From assembly GCF_000786205.1 (NCBI RefSeq), contig NZ_JROH01000010.1, positions 62,001-126,000 of the forward strand: DNA of 64,000 nt, written 5' to 3'. The notes under the pieces are model-generated. The model was not told where the DNA came from. It did no database searches and worked only from the letters and a program-made list of their open reading frames with translations. Of this stretch, positions 25,587 to 33,582 are shown one piece after another; the stretch's first letter is position 1, and each line of letters starts with the position of its first letter. Position numbers and translations under genes: made by a program. Origin of the DNA: Sphingomonas sp. 37zxx. Its GTDB lineage: Bacteria > Pseudomonadota > Alphaproteobacteria > Sphingomonadales > Sphingomonadaceae.

Positions 25587-26933
25587 ATGGGCGGCACCGG
25601 CGTCATTGACCGTTTCCTGGAAGTCTTCACCCGCTATATCGATTCCGGGTTCGGCCTGCTCGGCGGTGAAGTCGCCTTTCTCGCCACCACGCTGATCGTC
25701 ATCGACGTGACGCTCGCCGCCCTGTTCTGGTCTTGGGGCGCCGATGACGACATTCTCGCGCGCCTCGTCAAGAAGACGCTGTTCATCGGCGTCTTCGCTT
25801 ACATCATCGGCAACTGGAACAATCTCGCCCGCATCGTCTTCGAGAGCTTCACCGGCCTCGGACTGAAAGCGAGCGGCACCGGCTTCAGCGCAACCGATCT
25901 CCTCCGCCCGGGCCGCGTCGCCCAGGTCGGCCTCGATGCCGGGCGTCCGATTCTCGAATCCATGTCCGGCCTCATGGGCTACATCGGATTCTTCGAGAAT
26001 TTCCTTCAGATCGTCGTCCTGCTCTTCGCGTGGGTGATGGTGCTGCTCGCCTTCTTCATCCTCGCCATCCAACTCTTCGTCACCCTGATCGAGTTCAAGC
26101 TGACCACGCTCGCCGGCTTCGTGCTGATCCCCTTCGGCCTCTTCGGCAAGACCGCCTTCCTCGCCGAGCGGGTGCTTGGCAATGTTGTCTCCTCCGGCGT
26201 CAAGGTGCTGGTGCTCGCCGTCATCATCGGCATCGGCTCGACCCTGTTCGCCGAGTTCACCGCCGGTTTCGGCGGCGCACAACCGACGATCGAGGACGCC
26301 ATGGCGATCGTGCTGGCGGCGTTGTCGCTGCTCGGCCTCGGCATCTTCGGTCCCGGCATCGCCAATGGTCTGATCTCCGGCGGACCGCAACTCGGCGCCG
26401 GCGCGGCGATCGGAACCGGCCTTGCCGCCGGTGGCGTGGTCGCCGCGGGTGCTGCCGGAATGGGAATGGCAGCGGGTGCGGCGGGCGGAGCGCTGGCCGG
26501 CGCAGCGCGCGGCGGCGCCGCTCTCGCGGGCGGAGCCTCCACCTCATATGGCATCGCCTCGGCCGGACAACGCGGCGCGGCTGGTGTCGCCGCCGGACTC
26601 GGCGGGGTCGCCAAGGCCGGCGCCGGCGCTGCTGTCCAGCCCTTGAAGAGGGCCGCGACCAAGGCGGCTGAATCCATGAGGGACAGCTATCGCGGCGGAG
26701 CCAGGGGCGCCGTCGAGGCCACAGGCGGCGCTTTCACCGGCGGCGCGAGCGGCGATGGCGCATCCGCCCCTGCCTCATCCATGACAGCCGCATCCGCTCC
26801 GCCCGCCTGGGCGCAGCGCATGAGGCGCTCCCAGACCATCAACCACGGCGCCACCGCCGCCGCCCATGCCGTCCGCTCCGGCGACAGCCATGGCGGCGGG
26901 GCTTCCGTCAATCTCGCCGAAAGTGACCGCTGA
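25587..26933 (+). CDS. trbL: TrbL, VirB6-like polytopic membrane protein
   Basis: The ATG at 25587 (MGGTGVIDRFLEVFTRYID) starts a 448-residue protein. About six membrane helices occupy residues 30-260, including IVVLLFAWVMVLLAFFILAIQLFV. After about 280 the chain is Gly/Ala-rich and low complexity (LAAGGVVAAGAAGMGMAAGAAGG), then a polar Ser/Gly tail. TrbL forms part of the inner-membrane channel. Its stop shares bases with the trbF start at 26933. Confidence 0.93.
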   Translation: MGGTGVIDRFLEVFTRYIDSGFGLLGGEVAFLATTLIVIDVTLAALFWSWGADDDILARLVKKTLFIGVFAYIIGNWNNLARIVFESFTGLGLKASGTGFSATDLLRPGRVAQVGLDAGRPILESMSGLMGYIGFFENFLQIVVLLFAWVMVLLAFFILAIQLFVTLIEFKLTTLAGFVLIPFGLFGKTAFLAERVLGNVVSSGVKVLVLAVIIGIGSTLFAEFTAGFGGAQPTIEDAMAIVLAALSLLGLGIFGPGIANGLISGGPQLGAGAAIGTGLAAGGVVAAGAAGMGMAAGAAGGALAGAARGGAALAGGASTSYGIASAGQRGAAGVAAGLGGVAKAGAGAAVQPLKRAATKAAESMRDSYRGGARGAVEATGGAFTGGASGDGASAPASSMTAASAPPAWAQRMRRSQTINHGATAAAHAVRSGDSHGGGASVNLAESDR

Positions 26934-27616
26934 TGTTCAAACGCCCCTCTGTCCGCTACGGCAAGACGCCCGAGCCCGAGACCCCCTATCAGAAGGCCGC
27001 CCAGGTCTGGGACGATCGCATCGGCTCGGCCCGCATTCAGGCCAAGAACTGGCGGCTGATGGCCTTCGGCTCGCTGCTTCTCTCGGCGGGGCTTGCTTCC
27101 GGCCTGGTCTGGCAGTCCGCCCGCGGGACGATCGTGCCGTGGGTGGTGCAGGTCGATCGCATCGGCGAGGCGCAGGCCGTCGCTCCGGCGCAGGCCGACT
27201 ATCGGCCCACCGATCCTCAAGTCGCCTGGCATCTGGCCCGCTTCATCGAGCAGGTTCGCTCCATTCCGGCCGATCCCATCATCGTGCGGCAGAACTGGCT
27301 GCGCGCTTACGACTTCACCACCGATCGCGGCGCGCTCGCGCTCAACGACTATGCCCGCTCCAACGACCCCTTCACCAAGGTCGGCAAGGTACAGGTCGCC
27401 GTCGAGGTGTCGAGCGTCATCCGCGCGTCGCCCGACAGCTTCCGCGTCGCCTGGATCGAACGCCGCTACGAGAACGGGCAGATCGCCGGAACCGAGCGCT
27501 GGACCGCCATTCTCACCGTCACCATCCAACAACCGCGTGACGCGGAGCGTCTGCGCAAGAACCCCCTCGGCGTCTTCGTCAACGCCATCAACTGGTCGAA
27601 GGAGCTGGGCCAATGA
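26933..27616 (+). CDS. trbF: TrbF, VirB8-like mating-pore protein
   Basis: This 227-residue protein has a cytoplasmic head (TPEPETPYQKAAQVWDDRIG), one membrane helix (LMAFGSLLLSAGLASGLVW) and a periplasmic VirB8 domain with WVVQVDRIGEAQAV, ALNDYARSNDPF and RVAWIERRYENGQ. It nucleates assembly of the pore's core. It overlaps trbL upstream and trbG downstream (ATGA). Confidence 0.94.
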   Translation: MFKRPSVRYGKTPEPETPYQKAAQVWDDRIGSARIQAKNWRLMAFGSLLLSAGLASGLVWQSARGTIVPWVVQVDRIGEAQAVAPAQADYRPTDPQVAWHLARFIEQVRSIPADPIIVRQNWLRAYDFTTDRGALALNDYARSNDPFTKVGKVQVAVEVSSVIRASPDSFRVAWIERRYENGQIAGTERWTAILTVTIQQPRDAERLRKNPLGVFVNAINWSKELGQ

Positions 27617-28668
27617 ACGCACCGCATCCGTATTCAAGGAGAGCCGTCATTCCGGCTCCGCTGAATCCCGCCTTTGCGGCTTTCCGTAAACCCGGACTTC
27701 CGATTCTGCTGGTTTCCGCCATTGCGCTTTCCGCCTGCGCCACCAACAAGCCGCCGCAGATCAGCTATGACGATCCGCAGCCGGCCGTTCTGCAGACCGA
27801 TCCGCCTGCGCCTGTACAGATCGTGGAACTGCCGAGGCCGTTGCCTCTGCCCGGGCAGTTGAAGCCGGTGGAACCGTCCACCCAAACCCCGGAAGCGCGC
27901 GATCCTGCCGTGCGGGTCAACCAGGCCAACGCCGCCGCGCGGGTCCAGCCGGTGCGCGACGGCTTCATCAACGCCGTTCAGGTCTATCCCTTCACGCAGG
28001 GCGCGCTCTATCAGGTCTATACGGCGCCGGGGCAGATCACCGATATCGCCCTTCAGCCGGGCGAGCTGCTTGTCGGCTCCGGCCCGGTCGCCGCCGGCGA
28101 CACGGTGCGCTGGATCATCGGCGATACCGAGAGCGGGGCGGGAGCCACTCGGCAGATCCACATCCTGGTGAAACCCACGCGGGCGGACCTCACCACCAAT
28201 CTCGTCATCAACACCGACCGCCGCACCTATCACATGGAGCTGCGCTCGACGGCCTCCACCTACATGGCGTCCGTGTCCTGGCAGTATCCGCAGGACCAGC
28301 TCATCGCGCTGCGTCGCCAGAACGCCGCCGCGCAAGCCGCAGCTCCGATCGCGAGCGGCGTCGATCTTTCCGCGTTGAACTTCCGTTATGCGATCGAGGG
28401 CGACAACCCGCCATGGCGTCCGCTGCGCGCCTTCGACGACGGGCGGCAGGTCTTCATCGGGTTTCCGCGCGGCATCGGCCAGGGCGAGATGCCGCCGCTG
28501 TTCGTGATCGGACCGGAAGGCAGCACCTCAGAACTGGTGAACTACCGGGTGCGCGGCAACCACATCGTCGTCGACCGGCTCTTTGCCGCCGCCGAACTTC
28601 GCTTCGGCTCGGGTGATCGCCAGCAGCGCGTTCGCATCGTCCGCACCGATGGGAGGCCGGCGTCGTGA
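27613..28668 (+). CDS. trbG: TrbG, VirB9-like outer-membrane core protein
   Basis: This 351-residue protein has a signal sequence with a lipobox-like LSAC (AIALSACATNK), a Pro-rich linker (to about 110), then the CagX/VirB9 fold (VQVYPFTQGALYQVYTAPGQ, ILVKPTRADLTTNLVINTDRRTYH). With TrbI it makes the periplasm-spanning core complex. The lipobox would let it also act as the VirB7-like lipoprotein. The stop overlaps the GTG of trbI. Confidence 0.93.
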   Translation: MNAPHPYSRRAVIPAPLNPAFAAFRKPGLPILLVSAIALSACATNKPPQISYDDPQPAVLQTDPPAPVQIVELPRPLPLPGQLKPVEPSTQTPEARDPAVRVNQANAAARVQPVRDGFINAVQVYPFTQGALYQVYTAPGQITDIALQPGELLVGSGPVAAGDTVRWIIGDTESGAGATRQIHILVKPTRADLTTNLVINTDRRTYHMELRSTASTYMASVSWQYPQDQLIALRRQNAAAQAAAPIASGVDLSALNFRYAIEGDNPPWRPLRAFDDGRQVFIGFPRGIGQGEMPPLFVIGPEGSTSELVNYRVRGNHIVVDRLFAAAELRFGSGDRQQRVRIVRTDGRPAS

Positions 28669-29873
28669 GCGACGAACAGAATGAAGACGAAAGGCCGCTG
28701 ACCGGGAGCGGGTCCAGCGGCGGAAACGAGGCCCCGATGCGGCTCCGGGCCGAGGCCCCGCGCGTCACCCGCCTGTCGCGTAAGGTGCTGGCCGGCCTCG
28801 GCGTCATCGCCGGCGTCGGGGTTGGCGGCGCGCTGATCTTCGCTCTGCAGGGACGGCACGATAACGCACCCACCGAGCTGTTCAGCACGGAGAACCGCAC
28901 CACGGCCGACGGCCTGCAGGGGCTTCCGCGTGACTATGCCGGCGTTCCCCGGCTTGGTCCCCCGCTGCCGGGCGATCTCGGCCGACCGATCGTCAGCGCG
29001 CAGGACCGCGGCCAGCCGGTTCCCGCCGCCGGACCACAGCCCGTTCCTGGTGTCAGCGCCGAAGAACAGCGGCGGCTTCAGGAGATCGAGGCGGCCAGGG
29101 TCAGCCGGCTGTTCGCCAGCACCGAGACGCGGACGAGCCCATCGGCCCCAGCCACAACCCCTGCTGCCACGCCGGCCGCCATTCCCAACCTCGGGAGCCT
29201 CGGCCTGGCGCCGCAGCCAGCGACGCCGACCGCCCAGGATCGCCAGCTCGCTTTCATCAACGCTCCGGTCGATCGCCGCACGGTCGCTCCCGATCGGATC
29301 GCCGCGCCGCCTTCGCCCTATGTCGTGCAGGCGGGTGCCGTGATCCCGGCCGCTCTCATCACCGGCATCCGCTCCGACCTGCCAGGCCAGATCACCGCGC
29401 AGGTGACCGAAAACGTCTATGACAGCCCCACCGGACGTCTCCTTCTTATCCCGCAGGGAACGCGACTTGTCGGCCAGTACGATAACGGCGTCGGCTTCGG
29501 TCAACGGAGGGTGTTGCTGGTCTGGAACCGCCTCATCCTGCCGAACGGCAAATCCATCGTCCTCGAGCGCCAGCCAGGCGCGGACTCCGAAGGCTATGCC
29601 GGACTTGAAGACGGCGTCGACTATCATTTGTGGGATCTCGCCAAGGCGGCCGCGCTCTCGACCCTGCTCGGCGTCGGCGCGGAGCTGGCCACCGACGACA
29701 GCGACCGCTTGGTCAGCGCCATCCGCGACGGAGCCCAGGACACGATCAACGATGCTGGTCAGCAGATTGTTCGCCGCCAGCTTTCCATCCAGCCGACGCT
29801 TACCATCCGGCCAGGCTTTCCCGTCCGCGTGATCGTCACCCGCGATCTCGTGCTCGAACCCTATGGAGGTTGA
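28665..29873 (+). CDS. trbI: TrbI, VirB10-like core protein
   Basis: This 402-residue protein starts at GTG 28665. A short cytoplasmic part and one membrane helix (VLAGLGVIAGVGVGGALIF, about 45-63) precede a Pro/Ala-rich periplasmic region and a C-terminal TrbI/VirB10 barrel domain (YVVQAGAVIPAALITGIRSD, GRLLLIPQGTRLVGQYDNGV, RLILPNGKSIVLERQPGADS). It spans both membranes and transmits ATPase energy to the outer pore. Confidence 0.94.
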   Translation: MSDEQNEDERPLTGSGSSGGNEAPMRLRAEAPRVTRLSRKVLAGLGVIAGVGVGGALIFALQGRHDNAPTELFSTENRTTADGLQGLPRDYAGVPRLGPPLPGDLGRPIVSAQDRGQPVPAAGPQPVPGVSAEEQRRLQEIEAARVSRLFASTETRTSPSAPATTPAATPAAIPNLGSLGLAPQPATPTAQDRQLAFINAPVDRRTVAPDRIAAPPSPYVVQAGAVIPAALITGIRSDLPGQITAQVTENVYDSPTGRLLLIPQGTRLVGQYDNGVGFGQRRVLLVWNRLILPNGKSIVLERQPGADSEGYAGLEDGVDYHLWDLAKAAALSTLLGVGAELATDDSDRLVSAIRDGAQDTINDAGQQIVRRQLSIQPTLTIRPGFPVRVIVTRDLVLEPYGG

Positions 29874-29876
29874 TCC

Positions 29877-30119
29877 ATGGCAAAGCTGAAGCTCGGCGTC
29901 ATCGCCGACGACAGGCCGGTGAAGCTCACCGTCGAACTTCCCGCCGCCGTCCATCGCGATCTCATCGCCTATGCCGAGGTTCTCGGCCGGGAGACTGGTC
30001 AGCCTGTTGGCGAACCGGCCAAGCTGATCGCCCCGATGGTCGAGCGGTTCATGACGACCGACCGCGCCTTCGCGAAAGCGCGGCGGGTCCGTCAGCCGCC
30101 GTTGGACGGCAAGGGATAG
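29877..30119 (+). CDS. DUF2274 family protein
   Basis: This 80-residue protein begins 3 nt after trbI. It contains KLGVIADDRPVKLTVELPAAVHRDLIAYAEVLG and ends PPLDGKG. The pattern of a short strand followed by two helices suggests a ribbon-helix-helix-like fold. It closes the trb operon in nearly all such ICEs, and its role is unknown. Its last 28 nt overlap the 3' end of the convergent LysR gene. Confidence 0.85.
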   Translation: MAKLKLGVIADDRPVKLTVELPAAVHRDLIAYAEVLGRETGQPVGEPAKLIAPMVERFMTTDRAFAKARRVRQPPLDGKG

Positions 30120-30991
30120 CGTTCCTCCAACAGCTTGAGGAAGTGCGCCAGCGCCGGATTGTCGTTGTCGCTCTGCCAATAGGCGGCGTAGCTGATCCGG
30201 GTCGGACCATTGCCGTCCCGCGCTTCGCGATAGACGACGCCGGTGTAGTTGGCGCCGACGCAGGCCTCGCACATCAGGCTGACGCCGAAGCCCGCGCCCA
30301 CCAGGCTCTTGATGTTTTCACGAGTGATGTCGTGGCTGACCACCTTGGGCCGGTCGCCGGGCGAAGCGAGCTTTGCCAACAGGATATCCTGGATCTCCGG
30401 ACCCGGATCGCGCTGGCTCAGCAGGAAGGTCTCGCCCCTGAGATCGGTCCAATAGACGATCTCGTTCGCTGCCAGTGGATGGCCCTCGGGCAGCGCGACC
30501 ATGATCCGCTCGCTCCACAAGGTCATGGACTTCCCTTCGCGGGCGGTCGGCTCCCCGGTGACGATGGCGATGTCGAGTGTGCCACGCTCCAGACCCGCAA
30601 ATAGGCACGCCCGCGCTCCCTCGACCGTGCGGATCTCCACCTGCGAAAACCGTCGCGCGTGTTCCATCAAACTGGCGCGCAAGTTCCCCGCCGAGAGCGA
30701 GGTATAGAAGCCGATGGCCAGCCGGCCTTCCTCACCACGCCCGGCGGCCTTGGCCGTCGCCATCATGTGGTCAAGCTCTTCGACCAAATGCCGGGAGGTA
30801 CGCAGTATTTCGTCGCCGGCCGCGGTGAGCCGCACGCCGCCGCTCGACCGCTCGAACACCGCGACACCCAGACTGTCCTCCATCTGGCGAATGCAGCGGC
30901 TGAGCGTCGATTGCTTTACGCCAAGCGCGTCAGCCGCGCGGCGAAAGCTGCGGTGATGAGCGGCGGCAACGGCGTAACGCAGATGCTTCAA
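30092..30991 (-). CDS. LysR-family transcriptional regulator
   Basis: This 299-residue protein has a typical N-terminal winged helix (HHRSFRRAADALGVKQSTLSRCIRQMEDSLGVAVFERSSGGVRLT, residues 12-60) and a periplasmic-binding-like effector domain. It is convergent with, and overlaps by 28 nt, the DUF2274 gene. LysR genes sit at this spot in related ICEs, often divergent from a cargo gene. Here the sequence beyond its start (30992-31393) is degenerate and then replaced by IS relics, so its original target may be lost. Confidence 0.92.
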   Translation of the reverse strand: MKHLRYAVAAAHHRSFRRAADALGVKQSTLSRCIRQMEDSLGVAVFERSSGGVRLTAAGDEILRTSRHLVEELDHMMATAKAAGRGEEGRLAIGFYTSLSAGNLRASLMEHARRFSQVEIRTVEGARACLFAGLERGTLDIAIVTGEPTAREGKSMTLWSERIMVALPEGHPLAANEIVYWTDLRGETFLLSQRDPGPEIQDILLAKLASPGDRPKVVSHDITRENIKSLVGAGFGVSLMCEACVGANYTGVVYREARDGNGPTRISYAAYWQSDNDNPALAHFLKLLEERYPLPSNGG

Positions 30992-31393
30992 TTCAAGGGG
31001 CGCCGCCAGTGATCCGGCCTCCTTCTTGTCGGCCCACGATCAGTTCAGCCGTTGTCTCCTGATGGCGGGAACAAAATGCCCGTGAGAGCCTCAAAGTGTA
31101 TGTGCCGAATCTGTGGCCATTTCGGGATGATCTATCCTCGCCGGCCGGCGAACCGTCGCGGCTATGCGAATAAGACGTATTTGCGATAAGAGAGTTCCAA
31201 CGATCGAAAAATATTCTCTCCATAGAGCGTCGCCATACCGGCGGACCGCTCAGGGTCGTCGGCTTTCCAGCCCGGCCTCGGCCAGCGCCAGCCCTTGCCC
31301 AGCGGCGACAAACCTTGCGACCAGTCCGAACATCCAGATCATGGTGGTGACCGTTGGAGCCATCAACAAGAACGAGGTCAACAACCTTTACAA
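30992..31393. other. Degenerate stretch upstream of the LysR gene
   Basis: No intact gene is seen. On the minus strand a short hydrophobic frame, MAPTVTTMIWMFGLVARFV followed by AAGQGLALAEAGLE and a stop at 31250-31252, resembles the tail of a membrane protein cut off by the IS481 relic. The assignment is weak. The first part presumably holds the lysR promoter. Confidence 0.35.
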
Positions 31394-31496
31394 GGACCGC
31401 CTCTGTCGTCGTGGCGCTCCCGTGAAGAACCTGGCCCATAGTGCCTCCTTCCACTCCTGCGAAAAGACTGCACCATCAAAGCCCGGGATCAAACAT
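31394..31496 (-). mobile_element. IS481-family element relic (one terminus)
   Basis: About 100 bp match the right end of the intact element at 36265-36365. They include the transposase start MGQVLHGSATTTEAV on the minus strand and the terminal inverted repeat ending GGGATCAAACAT. The rest of that element is missing. It has the same orientation as the intact copy, so the two bracket the P450/peroxidase cargo. Confidence 0.8.
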
Positions 31497-32061
31497 GCAC
31501 GACTTCTTCAAGCGCGGCGGCGTGACGCGCAAAAAAAGACGGCCCACGCCGCCGAGCAGGACCGGCCGGACGTAGCGCGCCGGCGACACGCCTGGTTCGA
31601 CGGCCAGCCGGACCTCGATCCCGAACGCCTCGTCTTCATCGACGAAAGCGGCATGTCCACCAAGATGGCCCGCCGCTACGGCCGCGCGGCCAGAGGCGAG
31701 CGCTGCCGGGCGCCCGTTCCGCACGGGCACTGGAAGACGACGACGTTCGTCGGTGGCCTCACGCTCGGCGGCATCGTCGCACCGATGACCATCGACGGCG
31801 CGATGACCGGCGCCGCCTTCCTCGCCGGAGCCTGTCCCCGCGAAGGCGGGGATCGAGCAGGTCCTGGTCCCGACCCTCAGCCCCGGCGACGTCGTCGTCC
31901 TCGACAATCTGCCGGCCCACAAGCCGGCCGCCATCCGCGAGGCCATCGAGGCCGCAGGGGCCGTCGTGCTCTTCCTGCCGCCATACAGCCCCGACTTCAA
32001 CCCGATCGAGCTGGCCTTCTCGAAGATGAAGGCCCTCCTCAGGAAGGCGGCCGCCCGCACA
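31497..32061 (+). pseudogene. IS630-family transposase remnant
   Basis: The readable pieces are HDFFKRGGVTRKK, then AAEQDRPDVARRRHAWFDGQ, LVFIDESGMSTKMARRYGR, GHWKTTTFVGGLTLGGIVAP, and after a frame change [20 protein letters not shown] and [20 protein letters not shown]. These carry the DDE residues Asp (FIDES), Asp (LDNLPAH) and Glu (NPIE). The first frame change is at an A7 run (31531-31537), a slippery sequence of the kind some IS630 elements use for -1 frameshifting. The second is caused by a 25-bp palindromic insertion (31827-31851). The N-terminus is missing and the C-terminus is cut by an IS5 fragment. Confidence 0.8.
31835..31852. repeat. Palindromic repeat inserted in the IS630 remnant
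   Basis: TCCCCGC-GAAG-GCGGGGA is a perfect 7-bp inverted repeat. It is the core of a 25-bp block (31827-31851) that has no counterpart in the transposase and shifts the frame. Similar CCCCGCGAAGGCGGGG cores are common dispersed repeats in sphingomonad genomes. Confidence 0.6.
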
Positions 32062-32221
32062 GCCCACTCGCGGTCGGTCAGATCACTTGGAAACCGCAGG
32101 CGGTCACGGTTATGCTCAGCACGAGCGATATCGGTCCAGGTCATTGGAAACCCCATTTGATTCAGCAACAAACGGGAATCACAACCTGCTGATATCGCTC
32201 AACTACTTTTCAATCGGGCTC
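32062..32221 (-). mobile_element. IS5-family element relic (5' end)
   Basis: On the minus strand, [18 protein letters not shown] followed by [10 protein letters not shown] is the N-terminus of an IS5-type transposase. It stops abruptly at 32062, where the IS630 remnant begins. The outer side ends with GAGCCCGATTG (complement of 32211-32221), consistent with a terminal repeat. Its end lies about 80 bp upstream of the P450 gene and could contribute to that gene's promoter. Confidence 0.7.
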
Positions 32222-32303
32222 TGAGTGCGCAACAATAGTCTTGCGTCGCGACTTGGCGAGGCTCAATGTGATTGGAACTGATCCGAGGTCTGGAAGGCGA
32301 CCC

Positions 32304-33563
32304 ATGTCCTTTCTTGCCGAGTACGATGCGCTGCCTGCCGACGACCCACGCGCCCGCGCCGCCTTGGTAGTGCGGTGGCTGCGCACCGACTGGCGCGGCC
32401 TCTTCACCGAGCTTCGCTCCACCCGCCCGGTCTTTCCCAACCCTGTCTTCACCATGGTCACGCGGGCGACCGACGTGCTCGATGTACTCGCGCAGCCGAG
32501 CCTCTACACCGTCGCGGCCAATGTTCCGGCGATGGACCCAGCGGTCGGACCCTTCATGCTCGCGCGCGACGAAACGGCGCTAAACTGGCACGAGAAGGGC
32601 GTGATGCGGGCAGTGCTGCGGATTGACGATCTGCCGCGGTTACACGGCATCGCAGCAGAGACGACGGCCGCGGAACTCGGTGGGGCAGCAGGCACGATCG
32701 ACCTTGTCGGTCGCATCGCCCGACTGGTACCGCTGCGGGTGGTGCAGCGCGGCTTCGGCTTCACCGCCCCGGACACCGCCATGCTGCGCTGGTCCTTTGC
32801 CACGCAGCACGCGATGTTTCGAAATCTCGGGGCCGACCCCGCGGTGCTAGCCGCTGGGATCGCCGCGGGGCAGCAGATGCAGGCCTGGCTCTGGCCCTTC
32901 CTCGCGCGACACTGGGCGGCGCCGCCCGATGACGACACACCGGTCGCACGGCTATTGCGCTTGTCGCGTCACGCCGACCTGGCGATGCCGCCCGACCGGG
33001 TGCTGAGCAACATCTGCGGCCTACTGGTCGGCGCCATCGAGACGACCGCCCAGGCCATCGCCCAGGCAACCGAGCAGATCCTGCTGCGGCCGGAGGTGCG
33101 CGAGGCGGCGATCACCGCCGCCGGCGATGCCGATCCGGGGCGCTTCGACGCCATTGTCTTCGAGGCGCTGCGCTTCAATCCGATCACCGGGTTGCAACTG
33201 CGCGTTGCCGCGCGCGATGCATTGATCGGCGCCGGCACGCACTACGCGACGCCCGTTGCTGCCGGCACGCCGGTTGCCGCATGCACCGCCTCGGCGATGT
33301 TCGATCCCGGCCTTTTCCCCGCGCCTGAGCACTTCGACGCCACCCGCCCCGCCAGCGCCTATCTCCACTTCGGCATCGGACACCATGAGTGCCTCGGTAA
33401 GCACGTCGGGCTGGTCATCATCCCTGAGGCGGTGCGACAGGTCATGCGCCTGCCGGGCATCCGCCTCGCCGAGGGCGCGGCGGGGCGGATCGACTTCGCG
33501 GGCGGGCCCTTCCCCGAGCATCTTGGCCTCGTGTGGGACCCACCCGCCGCAGCCGCAGCCTGA
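32304..33563 (+). CDS. Cytochrome P450
   Basis: The ATG at 32304 has GGAAGG about 8 nt upstream; the product is 419 residues and soluble, with no membrane anchor. P450 motifs are complete: I-helix VGAIETT (242-248) with the acid-alcohol pair, ExxR as EALR (287-290), and the haem loop FGIGHHECLG (356-365) with Cys363 as the axial ligand. The intact acid-alcohol pair suggests it can act as a monooxygenase, although hydroperoxide isomerisation is possible. No ferredoxin or reductase gene is adjacent. It is followed after 19 nt by the cyclooxygenase-like gene, so the two form an operon and may act in sequence on the same lipid. Confidence 0.92.
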   Translation: MSFLAEYDALPADDPRARAALVVRWLRTDWRGLFTELRSTRPVFPNPVFTMVTRATDVLDVLAQPSLYTVAANVPAMDPAVGPFMLARDETALNWHEKGVMRAVLRIDDLPRLHGIAAETTAAELGGAAGTIDLVGRIARLVPLRVVQRGFGFTAPDTAMLRWSFATQHAMFRNLGADPAVLAAGIAAGQQMQAWLWPFLARHWAAPPDDDTPVARLLRLSRHADLAMPPDRVLSNICGLLVGAIETTAQAIAQATEQILLRPEVREAAITAAGDADPGRFDAIVFEALRFNPITGLQLRVAARDALIGAGTHYATPVAAGTPVAACTASAMFDPGLFPAPEHFDATRPASAYLHFGIGHHECLGKHVGLVIIPEAVRQVMRLPGIRLAEGAAGRIDFAGGPFPEHLGLVWDPPAAAAA

Positions 33564-33582
33564 GCACGAGGGACACCCCACC

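Noticed and set aside
30993-31454. 153-codon minus-strand frame upstream of lysR
   Set aside because: Its first 15 residues belong to the IS481 transposase start and the rest is unrelated; a chance fusion over a relic.
31476-32171. 231-codon minus-strand frame
   Set aside because: Only the first 35 or so residues (IS5 transposase start) are real; the rest is antisense to the IS630 remnant.
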